From: Legionella nagasakiensis
Lineage (GTDB): Bacteria; Pseudomonadota; Gammaproteobacteria; Legionellales; Legionellaceae
Assembly: GCF_900639915.1 (NCBI RefSeq)
Contig: NZ_CAAAID010000003.1
Coordinates: forward strand, 230,059-294,058
DNA: 64,000 nt
Direction: 5' to 3'
Part shown: positions 47,926 through 57,399 of the stretch, piece by piece
Position numbering within the stretch: the stretch's first letter is position 1
How the letters are laid out: each line of letters starts with the position of its first letter
Program-made: the position numbers and the translations under genes
Notes under the pieces: generated by a model
The model's input: the letters and a program-made list of their open reading frames with translations, nothing else
The model's database searches: none
Told to the model about the DNA's origin: nothing

Positions 47926-48914
47926 TGGTACCCTTCACCAGCTGATTTACCCCAAAAAACACGATAAGCGTAAAGAGTATATCCTAATAACACCGGCAAC
48001 ATAATCACCACACCAATTAAAATAAAAATAAGGGTCTTATCAGGAGCAGCGGCCTCCCAAATAGTAATGTCATGAGGAATGAGGTACGGATATACGCTGA
48101 TGCCTATTCCACAATAGGAACAGAGAAATATTACAATGCTATATACAAAAGGTTTAATTTCATGACCGCCAGACAAATTTTTCCACACAAGAAAGATCAT
48201 CACTGCCGTAATAATCGGCAAGGGCGTCAATAAAAACACATTGGGAAAACTATACCAGCGATTAAATATTTCTTCATTATGCAAGGGCGTCCAAATACTA
48301 ACAAACACTAAAAAAACAGCCACCATCGTCAAAAACCCCTTCGCCAGATGGGTCATTTTCTTTTGCAAACCTTTTTCACTTTTTATAACCATCCAAGTTG
48401 CTCCAAGCAGAGCATAACCACAGATAACTGCAATACCCGTTAGCAGGCTAAACGGCGTCAGCCAGTCAGCATCGCTAATCACTAATGCCGCTTCATTGAT
48501 ATTAAAGCCTTGCACGAAGGATCCTAAAATCACGCCCTGCATAAATGCCGCCATGATGGAACTCATCGCAAACGCCCAGTTCCAAATCGGCTTAGACGTT
48601 TCTGCCTTAAAACGAAACTCAAAGCACACGCCACGAAAAATCAACGCAAGCAGCATCAACATAATTGGCATGTAGAGGATGGGCAATAATAGACCATAGA
48701 CAATGGGGAAAGCGCCATAAAGCATTGCCCCGCCAAAAACCAGCCAGGTTTCGTTACCGTCCCATACAGGCGCTACCGAATTCATCATCAGATCACGCTC
48801 ACGTTCACTCTGGGTGAACAAAAACAAAATTCCTATCCCTAAATCAAAGCCATCAAGAATGACGTACATGATAATGATAAAAGCGATAAGACATGCAAAA
48901 ATAAATGGCAACAT
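47922..48914 (-). CDS. cydB: cytochrome bd-type quinol oxidase subunit II
   Basis: Second subunit of the bd-type oxidase, 330 residues with about eight to nine membrane helices. The N-terminal LDGFDLGIG, VWDGNETWLVFGGAMLYGAFP and FRGVCFEFRF are hallmark CydB sequences. The start overlaps the cydA stop by 1 base. Given the CydA type this is the CioB/QxtB-like partner. Confidence 0.95.
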   Translation of the reverse strand: MLPFIFACLIAFIIIMYVILDGFDLGIGILFLFTQSERERDLMMNSVAPVWDGNETWLVFGGAMLYGAFPIVYGLLLPILYMPIMLMLLALIFRGVCFEFRFKAETSKPIWNWAFAMSSIMAAFMQGVILGSFVQGFNINEAALVISDADWLTPFSLLTGIAVICGYALLGATWMVIKSEKGLQKKMTHLAKGFLTMVAVFLVFVSIWTPLHNEEIFNRWYSFPNVFLLTPLPIITAVMIFLVWKNLSGGHEIKPFVYSIVIFLCSYCGIGISVYPYLIPHDITIWEAAAPDKTLIFILIGVVIMLPVLLGYTLYAYRVFWGKSAGEGYH

Positions 48915-50284
48915 TATTTCTTGTCTCCAGAATGATCAGTCATGTATTGGAAAGTATGATGCTCCATCTCTTTTTCTTCTGATTTTTCGGGGCCTAAACG
49001 AATCGTTTTGAACAGATAATAAAGATAAAAACCGAATATGATGCCATAAGCCAAAACCAATAAAGTCATCGAGATAATCACTTCTTCTTTACCAAGGGCC
49101 GACACAGCATCTTTCGTACGCATCAAATAATAAACGACCCAAGGTTGACGACCAATTTCAGCGGTAAACCAGCCAGTAATTGCTGCAATAAAACCAAGCG
49201 GCGCCATCAGCAAACTCCATCGATGAAACCATTTTGACGTAAACAGTTTATCACCAGGGCGTAAAAATAACGCAAATAAAGCAGTGATTAGCATCAAAAT
49301 ACCAATACCAACCATAATGCGAAATGAAAAAAATACCGGTGCAACCAATGGCTGATCCTCTCTTGGAACAGAACGTAATCCAAGCAGTTCCCCATCCCAC
49401 TGATGAGTATTAATTAGACTGGCAAGTTTGGGAATAGAAATAACGTATTCATTTTTTTGCTTTTCCTGTGAGGGCCATGCGAATAACACCAAAGGAGCAC
49501 CCTTTTGTGTTTCCCAAACACCTTCAATGGCAGCCGTTTTTAATGGCTGATATTTATGCACATTCAAACCGACTGTATCACCGATGATGATTTGTACAGG
49601 AACCAAAAATAAAGCGGCCCACATAACAATGGATAACGATTTCCTGGCGATGTCGTCCTGTTTGCTTCTTAACAAAAAATAACTTGCGATACCGGCGATG
49701 ACAAAACAGGTTGTCGTGTAAGAGGCAAACAGCATATGAAGCATTCTTGCTAAAAATGTGGGGTTAAACACAACGCGCCACCAGTCATCCACAAGGTATT
49801 TACCATCAACCCATTGATATCCCGTTGGTGTTTGCATCCAGGAATTAGCCGACATAATCCAAAAAGCAGATAGGGTTGTTCCTATTCCCACGAATAAGGT
49901 CGCCGCAAAATGAATTGGCGGCGAAACGCGTTTCCAACCAAAGAGCATGACGCCTAAAAAACCGGCCTCCAGAAAAAAAGCCGTCAACGTTTCATAGGCA
50001 AATAGTGCACCAAGCACATTCCCATATTGGGAAATAAATGGCCCGAAATTAGTGCCTATTTGATACGCAAGAACAATTCCTGAAACCACGCCCATACCAA
50101 ACGTTAACGCAAAAATCTTAACCCAAAATTTACATATCTTCAGATATATGGGATTTTTAGTATAGAGCCAGGTTGCTTCCATGAACACCAGAAACACAGC
50201 AAGCCCCAGATTTAATGTGGGAAATAAAATATGAAAACCAATACTAAAAGCAAATTGTATTCTGGAAAGAATTTCAACGACCAT
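48914..50284 (-). CDS. cydA: cytochrome bd-type quinol oxidase subunit I, CIO type
   Basis: Haem-bearing quinol oxidase subunit, 456 residues. Haem ligand histidines are visible in FSIGFHILFPTLNLG near residue 19 and MLHMLFASYTTTCFV near 186. The segment GWFTAEIGRQPWVVYYLMRT and the modest length (short Q loop) resemble the cyanide-insensitive oxidases CioA/QxtA rather than E. coli CydA (522 residues). It oxidises ubiquinol and reduces O2 without proton pumping, which suits low oxygen or nitric oxide stress. Confidence 0.93.
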   Translation of the reverse strand: MVVEILSRIQFAFSIGFHILFPTLNLGLAVFLVFMEATWLYTKNPIYLKICKFWVKIFALTFGMGVVSGIVLAYQIGTNFGPFISQYGNVLGALFAYETLTAFFLEAGFLGVMLFGWKRVSPPIHFAATLFVGIGTTLSAFWIMSANSWMQTPTGYQWVDGKYLVDDWWRVVFNPTFLARMLHMLFASYTTTCFVIAGIASYFLLRSKQDDIARKSLSIVMWAALFLVPVQIIIGDTVGLNVHKYQPLKTAAIEGVWETQKGAPLVLFAWPSQEKQKNEYVISIPKLASLINTHQWDGELLGLRSVPREDQPLVAPVFFSFRIMVGIGILMLITALFALFLRPGDKLFTSKWFHRWSLLMAPLGFIAAITGWFTAEIGRQPWVVYYLMRTKDAVSALGKEEVIISMTLLVLAYGIIFGFYLYYLFKTIRLGPEKSEEKEMEHHTFQYMTDHSGDKK

Positions 50285-50304
50285 GTTTTCCCCTCACGAA
50301 AGAG

Positions 50305-50586
50305 CTATACTTCATCCTTATACTTATGCTTAACAAACACTTTCAACCCATCTTCCGTTAAAGAAAGAAAATTATAATAAGGATCAGCCGTTGTTCTCTC
50401 CAGCCATTCATTGGCTATACAAAGATCTGCTAGCCTATAAAGTTCATCCAGACCGACATTGTAACCAAAATTTTGCCGTAACATAGCAACCATATTCTGA
50501 TCAATATCGAGAAAAACCTTATCATAAGTGGTTCCTCGAGCTTTCACTTCCTCATAAAAAATCCCTAAAAGATCAAATTCATTCAT
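50305..50586 (-). CDS. small cytosolic protein, unknown
   Basis: 93 residues, no signal peptide or membrane segment. It is predicted to be mostly helical with a C-terminal beta hairpin (LERTTADPYYNFLSLTEDG), which resembles a small winged-helix or MarR-like wing pattern. Rich in Asp/Glu/Tyr. It lies 20 bp upstream of cydA on the same strand and about 40 bp downstream of the persulfide dioxygenase gene, so it may be cotranscribed with either. Function unknown. Confidence 0.6.
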   Translation of the reverse strand: MNEFDLLGIFYEEVKARGTTYDKVFLDIDQNMVAMLRQNFGYNVGLDELYRLADLCIANEWLERTTADPYYNFLSLTEDGLKVFVKHKYKDEV

Positions 50587-50627
50587 AAAAAATCCCTTTT
50601 AACCATAGCAGCGACAATAATCATGAC

Positions 50628-51323
50628 CTAATTTAAGTCTTCCAGCAAACCACATTTCTCGTTTGCCGGCACGGCAATATCCATCATTTTAGGATTAGGC
50701 AAATTTAAGGCATTCATTAATTCTATGTATTCCTGCCGTGATTGCACCTGTAATCTAGGATTGAATCTTTTTTCTTCGCCAACAGTGCTTACGGTCATGC
50801 CATTATAGTCATGTCCCGGATAAACCAAAATAGAATCAGGCAAAGTCAACAATTGGTTTAATAAACTGTCGTATTGCGTGCCTGGGTCACCATGTTGAAA
50901 ATCGGTACGTCCAGTTCCACGAATCAATAAAGTATCGCCAGTAAACACTCGATCACTCATTAAAAAACAATAAGAGTCATCCGTATGGCCAGGCGTATAA
51001 AGTACTTTAAGTTCGAAACCATCAAAACTCAAACGATCCTGATCACTGAATGTTTTCATAACACATTTGGCTTTGCTTTGTTTTCCCATCATGGTCATGC
51101 AATTCAGTTGTTTATTAATATCCCCAAGCCCTGTGATATGATCGGCATGCAAATGCGTATCAAGTGCTGCAACAAGCTTTAAACCAAGTTGATCTATCAA
51201 TGTTATATATTGATGTACATTTCTCTTAACCGGATCAATGATAACTGCTTCTCGCCCATAATCGGCAGCAATCAAATAAGTATAAGTGGACGATTCATGA
51301 TCGAATAGTTGTCTAAATAGCAT
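50628..51323 (-). CDS. persulfide dioxygenase (ETHE1-like metallo-beta-lactamase fold)
   Basis: Iron enzyme that oxidises glutathione persulfide to sulfite in sulfide detoxification. The 231 residues have the metal motif THLHADHITG (H57, H59, D61, H62), YTPGHTDDSYCF, TGDTLLIRGTGRTDFQ and YPGHDYNG. The GTGRTDFQ stretch is typical of ETHE1/SdoA proteins and distinguishes them from glyoxalase II. No rhodanese partner is adjacent. Confidence 0.9.
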   Translation of the reverse strand: MLFRQLFDHESSTYTYLIAADYGREAVIIDPVKRNVHQYITLIDQLGLKLVAALDTHLHADHITGLGDINKQLNCMTMMGKQSKAKCVMKTFSDQDRLSFDGFELKVLYTPGHTDDSYCFLMSDRVFTGDTLLIRGTGRTDFQHGDPGTQYDSLLNQLLTLPDSILVYPGHDYNGMTVSTVGEEKRFNPRLQVQSRQEYIELMNALNLPNPKMMDIAVPANEKCGLLEDLN

Positions 51324-51340
51324 CTTTTACTCCATTTTGT

Positions 51341-52639
51341 TTATTCATCACCAGTATTGTGCTTAAAACGCGACAATGCATGATTCGCACGTAGCACTGC
51401 CGTGTTTATGGCTTCTGCAGGGCTTTTAATACCAGCAAATGCCGCTTCAAGCGATTCGCCATTGATAACACGGATTTGATTTTGCATGCCTGATTGATTT
51501 ATTTTTGCTCCTATTTGCATTCCCGTCAGTTCGTGTTGCCCTAACAACAGTGATGGATGTGATTTATTTTTTACCAAGGATTGATAAACACCATCCACCC
51601 CTAGCGGTAAATACCCTGTGTTCTGATGCCATTGTTGTTGTACTTCGGGTCGCGCAAGATAAATAAAAAAACGAGCAACTCCCTTATATTCCGTAGAAGA
51701 TAAGCCGGCAACAGCCCACAAAGCCGCTCCACCAGAAATATTGGCATATCGCCGAGGTGTAATCGCTTGATCCAACGGTATGGGAGCTATTCCCAATTTA
51801 AAAGGCACCAACTCCATCAAACTATTATAGGCACCAGAAGATTGGCTGTAGAGAGGACATCGGCCACTGGTAAACAACACCGTAGAATCATCAGTCCGTC
51901 CGCCATATTCAAAATAATGAAGCCGTTGCCAGCGCACCAAACGTTCAAGATGATGAATAATAGGCAAATTATTATAGAGTGCTTTTGTGCCACGAGCATC
52001 AATCATTGGCAAGCCGTGAATTGCAGAAAAAGACTCCAACAAAATCCATGCAGGATGGGCGGATGTATAAACACAAGGATAACCAGCCCGCTTAAGTTTT
52101 TCGGCTAATTGTTCTAACTCATCCCACGTTTGCGGAAAGGTTTCAGCAGTATACCCAACGCTTGCTAAAGCATCTGCATTGTAAAACATGGCTGGAACTG
52201 AAATATTAAATGGCATCGCCATCAAGTGACCATGGTCGCTATAATAATCACGTACCGCAGGGAAAAAACTGCTTTTCGGTAAATGGATGTCTTGTTCCTG
52301 CATCAATTGCTCAACGGGTTTGATAATACCGATAGGCGCCAGCATGGTTGCTTTACCCACTTCAAAAACCTGTATAATCGCCGGTGGTTGTTTTGCCTGG
52401 AAAGCTGCAGCAAAACTGGTTAAGCATTCTAAATAATCGCCTTTGTAAATGGGCTTGATGATATAATCCTGCTGACTTTGATTAAATCCTTTCGTTAATT
52501 TAGCAACTTCTTCCCCCAATTTTCCTGCCAATGAATGCCATAATATGAGTTCTACTGGCTTGGCGTATAAAGGCATGGGGGCAAATAACACCCATAACCC
52601 AAAGATTGCAATCCACATTTTTTTAAAAAAAGAAGTCAT
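51341..52639 (-). CDS. UgpB-like ABC transporter periplasmic binding protein
   Basis: 432 residues with a signal peptide (MTSFFKKMWIAIFGLWVLFA, cleavage after LYA). It belongs to the extracellular solute-binding family 1: VELILWHSLAGKLGEEV, TWDELEQLAEKLKRAGYPCVYT, ISGGAALWAVAGL and the C-terminal FAGIKSPAEAINTAV. Similarity to UgpB suggests glycerol 3-phosphate or glycerophosphodiester binding. The permease and ATPase genes (ugpA, ugpE, ugpC) are not in this window. It directly follows a glycerophosphodiesterase, 14 bp apart, which agrees with that substrate. Confidence 0.85.
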   Translation of the reverse strand: MTSFFKKMWIAIFGLWVLFAPMPLYAKPVELILWHSLAGKLGEEVAKLTKGFNQSQQDYIIKPIYKGDYLECLTSFAAAFQAKQPPAIIQVFEVGKATMLAPIGIIKPVEQLMQEQDIHLPKSSFFPAVRDYYSDHGHLMAMPFNISVPAMFYNADALASVGYTAETFPQTWDELEQLAEKLKRAGYPCVYTSAHPAWILLESFSAIHGLPMIDARGTKALYNNLPIIHHLERLVRWQRLHYFEYGGRTDDSTVLFTSGRCPLYSQSSGAYNSLMELVPFKLGIAPIPLDQAITPRRYANISGGAALWAVAGLSSTEYKGVARFFIYLARPEVQQQWHQNTGYLPLGVDGVYQSLVKNKSHPSLLLGQHELTGMQIGAKINQSGMQNQIRVINGESLEAAFAGIKSPAEAINTAVLRANHALSRFKHNTGDE

Positions 52640-52653
52640 GCATCATACAACCA

Positions 52654-53376
52654 TCAAGTTAATAAATCCGGATAATCACTGAAGACAGCATCAACCCCCC
52701 AGTTCAATAATTTTTCGGCCTGGCGCCGACGATTCACCGTATAAGCATATACCTTATAATCATATTGTTTGATTTCTTCCACGCGTGATTTTGTTAAAAC
52801 CCGCTTATTTAAATGCACTGAATAACAATTCAAACGACGAGCCTGTTCAAGCCAATGTTCTTGCCATTGATCCAACAGCAGTCCCAAGGGCATTTCCGGT
52901 GAAATGTTGTGACAAAGGTCTAATACTTCCACTTCAAAACTGGATAATAATGGCCAAGGCCTTTCCTGAGGCCAATAACGATTCAGGTGGGTAAGCACCG
53001 CCACAGCGGTTTCTTCAGTTTGACCAGGGTAAGGTTTTATTTCAATATTGGCTTGGACTTCTGAGGCGATGAGCCAATCCAGTGCCTCACGCAACGTAGG
53101 AATTCTCACCCCTTGATATTGTTTTGAAAACCAGCGTCCTGCATCCAGAGACTTTAACACAGCCGACGTTGTTAAGCCAAACGCCCCCCGTCCATTGGTT
53201 GTTCGTTGTAGCGTTTCATCATGAAATATAAACGCTTCACCATCCGCACTTAACATCACGTCAAATTCAATAAAACGGCATCCCATAGCAAGCGCTTTAT
53301 CAAAAGCAACTAATGTATTCTCAGGGGCATAAGCAGAAGCACCCCGATGACTTATCAACCGTTCCACCTGCAGCAA
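52654..53376 (-). CDS. glycerophosphodiester phosphodiesterase (UgpQ type)
   Basis: Hydrolyses glycerophosphodiesters to glycerol 3-phosphate and alcohol. The 240-residue, signal-less form resembles cytosolic UgpQ. Catalytic elements are ISHRGASAYAPENT, FIEFDVMLSADG (E-x-D metal ligands) and FHDETLQRTTNG, then ANIEIKPYPG and the C-terminal GVDAVFSDYP. It sits between the SIMPL-like gene and the UgpB-like gene, so this is a phospholipid head-group salvage set that feeds GlpD. Confidence 0.93.
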   Translation of the reverse strand: MLQVERLISHRGASAYAPENTLVAFDKALAMGCRFIEFDVMLSADGEAFIFHDETLQRTTNGRGAFGLTTSAVLKSLDAGRWFSKQYQGVRIPTLREALDWLIASEVQANIEIKPYPGQTEETAVAVLTHLNRYWPQERPWPLLSSFEVEVLDLCHNISPEMPLGLLLDQWQEHWLEQARRLNCYSVHLNKRVLTKSRVEEIKQYDYKVYAYTVNRRRQAEKLLNWGVDAVFSDYPDLLT

Positions 53377-53377
53377 T

Positions 53378-54073
53378 TCAATTCTCCGATTGACGATTAG
53401 AAGCCACTTGTACCATGGCCGTCATGATCAATTCATTACTCACGGTTAACACAGGTGCCGGAGCCGCAATCGCCATGGTATTAATCATTTCGCGTGCTTG
53501 ATAAGCTTTTGGTTGAGGCATTGAATCACCCTCAATAAACACCATATTGTACACACTGTATGCTTGACCAGCATATATTTTATTTATCCGTGCCAATTCA
53601 TTTTGTACTTGACCATATAATTGCTCACGCAATGCGTTTTTCACGTGTTGCACTTCTTCAAGACTAGGCTTAAATTCAATGGAGCCAATGTCATAATTTG
53701 TGCCCGGCTTACTCACTGACTTTGCATTTTTATACACATCCGCCAAACTTGCTTGATCCACACGTGCTTGAGCCTGAACAGTAAGTTTCTCCAATCCGGA
53801 ACTATCCTGCGAGCGATCGAATTGCGTTAAATGCCATTCACCCTGTGCTATCTTCGCCAACTGAGCCATAATTTCGGCGCGCGCTTTAACCAATTCAGCA
53901 TTATTCAATGTGGCATTGATATTTACCGTAAGCAATGCCGTTTTTGTCGTGACCCACTGTTTTGCTGACACTTGAAACGTTATCTTATCAAGCGCTGGTT
54001 CGATCGGTATATCCAACGCATATCCCTGTGAATTAAACAAAACCAAACCAAGCAATCCAGCCATTTTTTTCAT
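53378..54073 (-). CDS. periplasmic SIMPL-like (DUF541) protein
   Basis: About 231 residues with a signal peptide (MKKMAGLLGLVLFNSQGYA). The mature part contains an alternating beta/alpha pattern, with VSAKQWVTTKTALLTVNINATL, GLEKLTVQAQARVDQASLADVY and ALREQLYGQVQNEL, resembling the SIMPL domain. The match is moderate. The ATG at 54073 has GGAG 7 nt upstream and is preferred over the TTG at 54085. It starts the unit that continues to the diesterase 1 bp downstream. Function is unknown. Confidence 0.6.
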   Translation of the reverse strand: MKKMAGLLGLVLFNSQGYALDIPIEPALDKITFQVSAKQWVTTKTALLTVNINATLNNAELVKARAEIMAQLAKIAQGEWHLTQFDRSQDSSGLEKLTVQAQARVDQASLADVYKNAKSVSKPGTNYDIGSIEFKPSLEEVQHVKNALREQLYGQVQNELARINKIYAGQAYSVYNMVFIEGDSMPQPKAYQAREMINTMAIAAPAPVLTVSNELIMTAMVQVASNRQSEN

Positions 54074-54212
54074 TTTTTTCTCCAAAATGATAAAAAATCT
54101 AGTGTACGCTATGTTTTACTTTTATTCATCCTTGTACACTCGCATTTTCAATTGATTTAGCAACAAAATACGTCTATAACATTACACAATATTTACTAGG
54201 GAGTTTTACCCC

Positions 54213-55286
54213 ATGATGTCTATCGATACGTTTGCAAATAATACAATCACCAATTATGACCATGATTTTCTTGATTATGCCTTAACACGAGGATTTGGGG
54301 ATTTACATTTTAAAGTTGACCCTGAAACGGGCATGAAAGCCATCATAGCCATTCATAGCACTAAACTTGGCCCAGCTCTGGGTGGATGCCGTTTTATTCC
54401 TTATCCAGACACCACGTCCGCCTTGTATGACGCCATGCGTCTTGCACGTGGGATGAGTTATAAGGCGGCTTTGGTTAATCTACCTTTGGGAGGTGGTAAA
54501 GCCGTTATTATTCAACCGCCTAAAACCTATGATCGCCGCGCCTATCTAACTTGTTTTGGTCAATTTATTAATGAGCTGGGAGGACGCTATATCACCGCTT
54601 TGGACAGTGGTACTGAGTTGCGTGACATGGACATCATCGCCGAGCAAACGTCTTATGTGGCCAGTTTGTCCAGTCACAATGGTGATCCTTCTCCTTATAC
54701 TGCCAAAGGAATATTACGCGGAATACAAGCAGCCGTACTGTTCAAATTAGGAAAAGAGAATTTAAATGGATTACATATTGCTATTCAGGGATTAGGGCAT
54801 GTAGGCTACTTATTAGCTCGCCATCTTCATGAATTAGGCGTGCAGCTTACTGTCGCTGATATTGATCCCAAACGCGTGCAACAAGCGGTAAAAGAATTCG
54901 GTGCCACAGCCACCACCACCGACAACATTCATAAAGTTCCCTGCGATGTATTTTCTCCCTGTGCACTTGGTGCAATCATTAATGATATTTCTATTAATCA
55001 ATTGCAAACCACCATCATTGCTGGTGCTGCCAATAACCAACTTGCCCATACTTACCACGGACAAAAATTACATGATAGGGGCATACTCTATGCCACCGAT
55101 TATGTCATTAATGCCGGCGGGCTTATTTTTGCTGCCAGCAAGTATTTACATACACACGAAGAACTTGTGAATGAACAAATAGACGGAATCGGTACCACTC
55201 TGTTGCAGATATTTACTCGCTCCCAGAATGAAAATCGTCCGGTCAGTGAAATTGCTGACACACTTGCGCAGGAAAAACTAGCCTAA
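54213..55286 (+). CDS. leucine dehydrogenase (Leu/Val/Phe dehydrogenase family)
   Basis: NAD-dependent oxidative deamination of branched-chain amino acids. 357 residues. Catalytic and substrate-binding motifs are KLGPALGGCRF and SYKAALVNLPLGGGKAVI (lysine pair), followed by the GLGHVGYLLARHLHELG dinucleotide motif and AADITPKR-like VADIDPKRVQQA. A GGGAG site lies upstream. It fits use of host amino acids as carbon and reductant. Substrate preference among Leu, Val and Ile cannot be read. Confidence 0.9.
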   Translation: MMSIDTFANNTITNYDHDFLDYALTRGFGDLHFKVDPETGMKAIIAIHSTKLGPALGGCRFIPYPDTTSALYDAMRLARGMSYKAALVNLPLGGGKAVIIQPPKTYDRRAYLTCFGQFINELGGRYITALDSGTELRDMDIIAEQTSYVASLSSHNGDPSPYTAKGILRGIQAAVLFKLGKENLNGLHIAIQGLGHVGYLLARHLHELGVQLTVADIDPKRVQQAVKEFGATATTTDNIHKVPCDVFSPCALGAIINDISINQLQTTIIAGAANNQLAHTYHGQKLHDRGILYATDYVINAGGLIFAASKYLHTHEELVNEQIDGIGTTLLQIFTRSQNENRPVSEIADTLAQEKLA

Positions 55287-55295
55287 GAGGATAGG

Positions 55296-55961
55296 ATGAA
55301 ACATTTAAATTTGACGCCTGCTTTGTACGAATACATGCTGGATGTTTCACTCAATGAGCACCCAGCATTGCAAGCCTTACGGATAGAGACTGCTAAATTG
55401 CCTCTTGCCATGATGCAAATATCGCCCGAGCAAGGCCAATTCATGCAGCTGCTTATTCGTCTCATTAATGCTAAAAAAGTATTAGAAATCGGTACTTTTA
55501 CAGGGTACAGCGCGTTAGCATTGGCATTAGCCTTACCAGAAGATGGCCACTTAATCACTTGTGACATTAATGAAGAATGGACAAGCAAAGCCCATCCTTT
55601 CTGGCAACGCGCAAAACAAGATAATAAAATTGAATTACGTTTGGCGCCTGCCCTTAATACCCTTCATCAATTATTAAACGAAGGATTTTCCCATTCCTTT
55701 GATTTTATATTTATCGATGCTGATAAAAGCAATTACGTCAATTATTATGAGTTGGCATTACAATTAATTCGCCCGCAAGGTCTCATTATCATCGATAATG
55801 TTCTTTGGGGCGGTAAAGTCATCGACGAGCAGGAAACAGGAAATCAAACTCGAGAAATTCGCAGATTAAATGAATTGCTTAAACACGATAAGCGTGTATA
55901 CACCAGCTTACTAGCTGTTAGTGACGGCTTGTTCTTGGTACAACCTAAAAATCCAATATAG
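55296..55961 (+). CDS. O-methyltransferase (caffeoyl-CoA type family)
   Basis: SAM-dependent class I methyltransferase of 221 residues. LEIGTFTGYSALALALALP, FIFIDADKSNYVNYYE and IIDNVLWGGKVID are the signature sequences of the cation-dependent catechol/caffeoyl-CoA type. It starts 9 bp after the leucine dehydrogenase stop, so they are likely cotranscribed. The substrate is unknown. Confidence 0.9.
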   Translation: MKHLNLTPALYEYMLDVSLNEHPALQALRIETAKLPLAMMQISPEQGQFMQLLIRLINAKKVLEIGTFTGYSALALALALPEDGHLITCDINEEWTSKAHPFWQRAKQDNKIELRLAPALNTLHQLLNEGFSHSFDFIFIDADKSNYVNYYELALQLIRPQGLIIIDNVLWGGKVIDEQETGNQTREIRRLNELLKHDKRVYTSLLAVSDGLFLVQPKNPI

Positions 55962-55995
55962 CACAGAATCAATGACTACAAGGAAGGAGCACACA

Positions 55996-57057
55996 ATGAA
56001 TCATTCTTCAAAAGAAAATCCATGTGGCCTGAATGGTTTTGCCTTTCTCGAATTCTCAGGCCCTGATAAAACATTTCTACACCGCCAATTTTCTGAACTG
56101 GGATTTTATCCACTTAAAACCCATGTTAAAGAAGATATTACTTTATACGAGCAAGGTCACATTCAGTTCATCCTCAATGCATCTCAAAACAGTCAGGCCG
56201 AACAACACGCCAAAATACATGGGGCAGGAGCCTGTGCGATGGGATTTCAGGTAGAAGATGCAGAGCTTGCTTTTGCCCATGCCATTAAGCGTGGTGCCAC
56301 ACCTTTTAAAGATGTCAAGCATGCTAACCACAAATTACCCGCCATCGAAGCAATAGGTGGCAGCGTGATTTATTTTGTTGACCGTAAACACCAACCATTT
56401 TCTGGACAATGGACACAAACGTCAGATAATACGAGTGCTAGAAAAACCACCGGTTTAACTGAGATTGATCATCTAACGCATAATGTTTATCGTGGGAATA
56501 TGGATAAATGGGCGCATTTTTATGAGTCCATTTTCAATTTTCAGGAAATCCGTTTTTTTAATATTACCGGGCAAATGACTGGTTTGGTCAGCCGTGCTTT
56601 GGCAAGCCCTTGCGGAAAAATTAAAATTCCTTTAAATGAATCCAAAGATGATCTCTCTCAAATCGAAGAATTTCTCCATGAATATCATGGTGAAGGGATT
56701 CAGCATGTGGCACTAAGTACTGAAAATATCTATGCAACCGTCCATACTTTAAGGAAGAATGGTGTTTCTTTTCTTGATGTGCCAGATACCTATTATGAAA
56801 TGATTGCTGAACGGATTCCCTGGCACCAAGAACCTGTTAATCAACTGCAAGCAGAAAAAATTCTGATTGATGGTGAGAAAAATCCTGAATTGGGATTATT
56901 ATTGCAGATTTTTACTGAAAATATTTTCGGCCCAGTATTTTTCGAGATTATTCAACGCCGTGGCAATCAAGGATTTGGTGAAGGAAATTTTCAGGCATTA
57001 TTTGAAGCCATCGAACGTGACCAAATCAGACGTGGCACATTACAGGAAACGAACTAA
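55996..57057 (+). CDS. lly: 4-hydroxyphenylpyruvate dioxygenase (legiolysin type)
   Basis: Fe(II) enzyme that turns 4-hydroxyphenylpyruvate into homogentisate in tyrosine breakdown. In Legionella the product legiolysin underlies brown pigment. About 353 residues. The metal ligands appear as the His in EIDHLTHNV, the His in GIQHVALST and the Glu in VFFEIIQRRG, and the two-domain vicinal-oxygen-chelate fold fits the length. The ATG at 55996 is chosen because AAGGAG lies 6 nt upstream; the frame is open from 55921. Confidence 0.94.
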   Translation: MNHSSKENPCGLNGFAFLEFSGPDKTFLHRQFSELGFYPLKTHVKEDITLYEQGHIQFILNASQNSQAEQHAKIHGAGACAMGFQVEDAELAFAHAIKRGATPFKDVKHANHKLPAIEAIGGSVIYFVDRKHQPFSGQWTQTSDNTSARKTTGLTEIDHLTHNVYRGNMDKWAHFYESIFNFQEIRFFNITGQMTGLVSRALASPCGKIKIPLNESKDDLSQIEEFLHEYHGEGIQHVALSTENIYATVHTLRKNGVSFLDVPDTYYEMIAERIPWHQEPVNQLQAEKILIDGEKNPELGLLLQIFTENIFGPVFFEIIQRRGNQGFGEGNFQALFEAIERDQIRRGTLQETN

Positions 57058-57157
57058 AAATAAGACATTAAACGTTTACCCAGACCAAGGAAGGGCAAGA
57101 TCATACCCTTTAGAGCAGATAATAGACTATTATAATCAACACATTTGATCTTATTAT

Positions 57158-57242
57158 TGTCATTCCTGCGCAGGCAGGAATCCATTTCTACAGAACACTG
57201 CACCATCTTAGAAGGCAAATTCCCGACTGCGCGGGAATGACA
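57158..57242. repeat. 85-bp inverted-repeat element
   Basis: TGTCATTCC at 57158-57166 and GGAATGACA at 57234-57242 are 9-bp terminal inverted repeats. Inside are CTGCGCAGGCAGGAATCC and CCCGACTGCGCGGG, matching the CATTCCCGCGCAGGC-type intergenic repeats found in many gammaproteobacteria. It is the only structure seen in the 342-bp gene-free stretch 57058-57399. Confidence 0.6.
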
Positions 57243-57399
57243 CCAGTATTACATTATATGGTCAAAGTATGATTTTTCCCTACTACCAAAGGACCCCTAA
57301 TAATAGTCAAACCAAAACATTTACGATAAAATGGCATATCATTCACTGGCCCTAGGAAACACACCAGTGAATTGTTCTTTATTATAAAGGAATAGTCAA

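Noticed and set aside
55283-55588. Leftward 101-codon frame opposite the O-methyltransferase
   Set aside because: Antisense shadow of a conserved methyltransferase gene.
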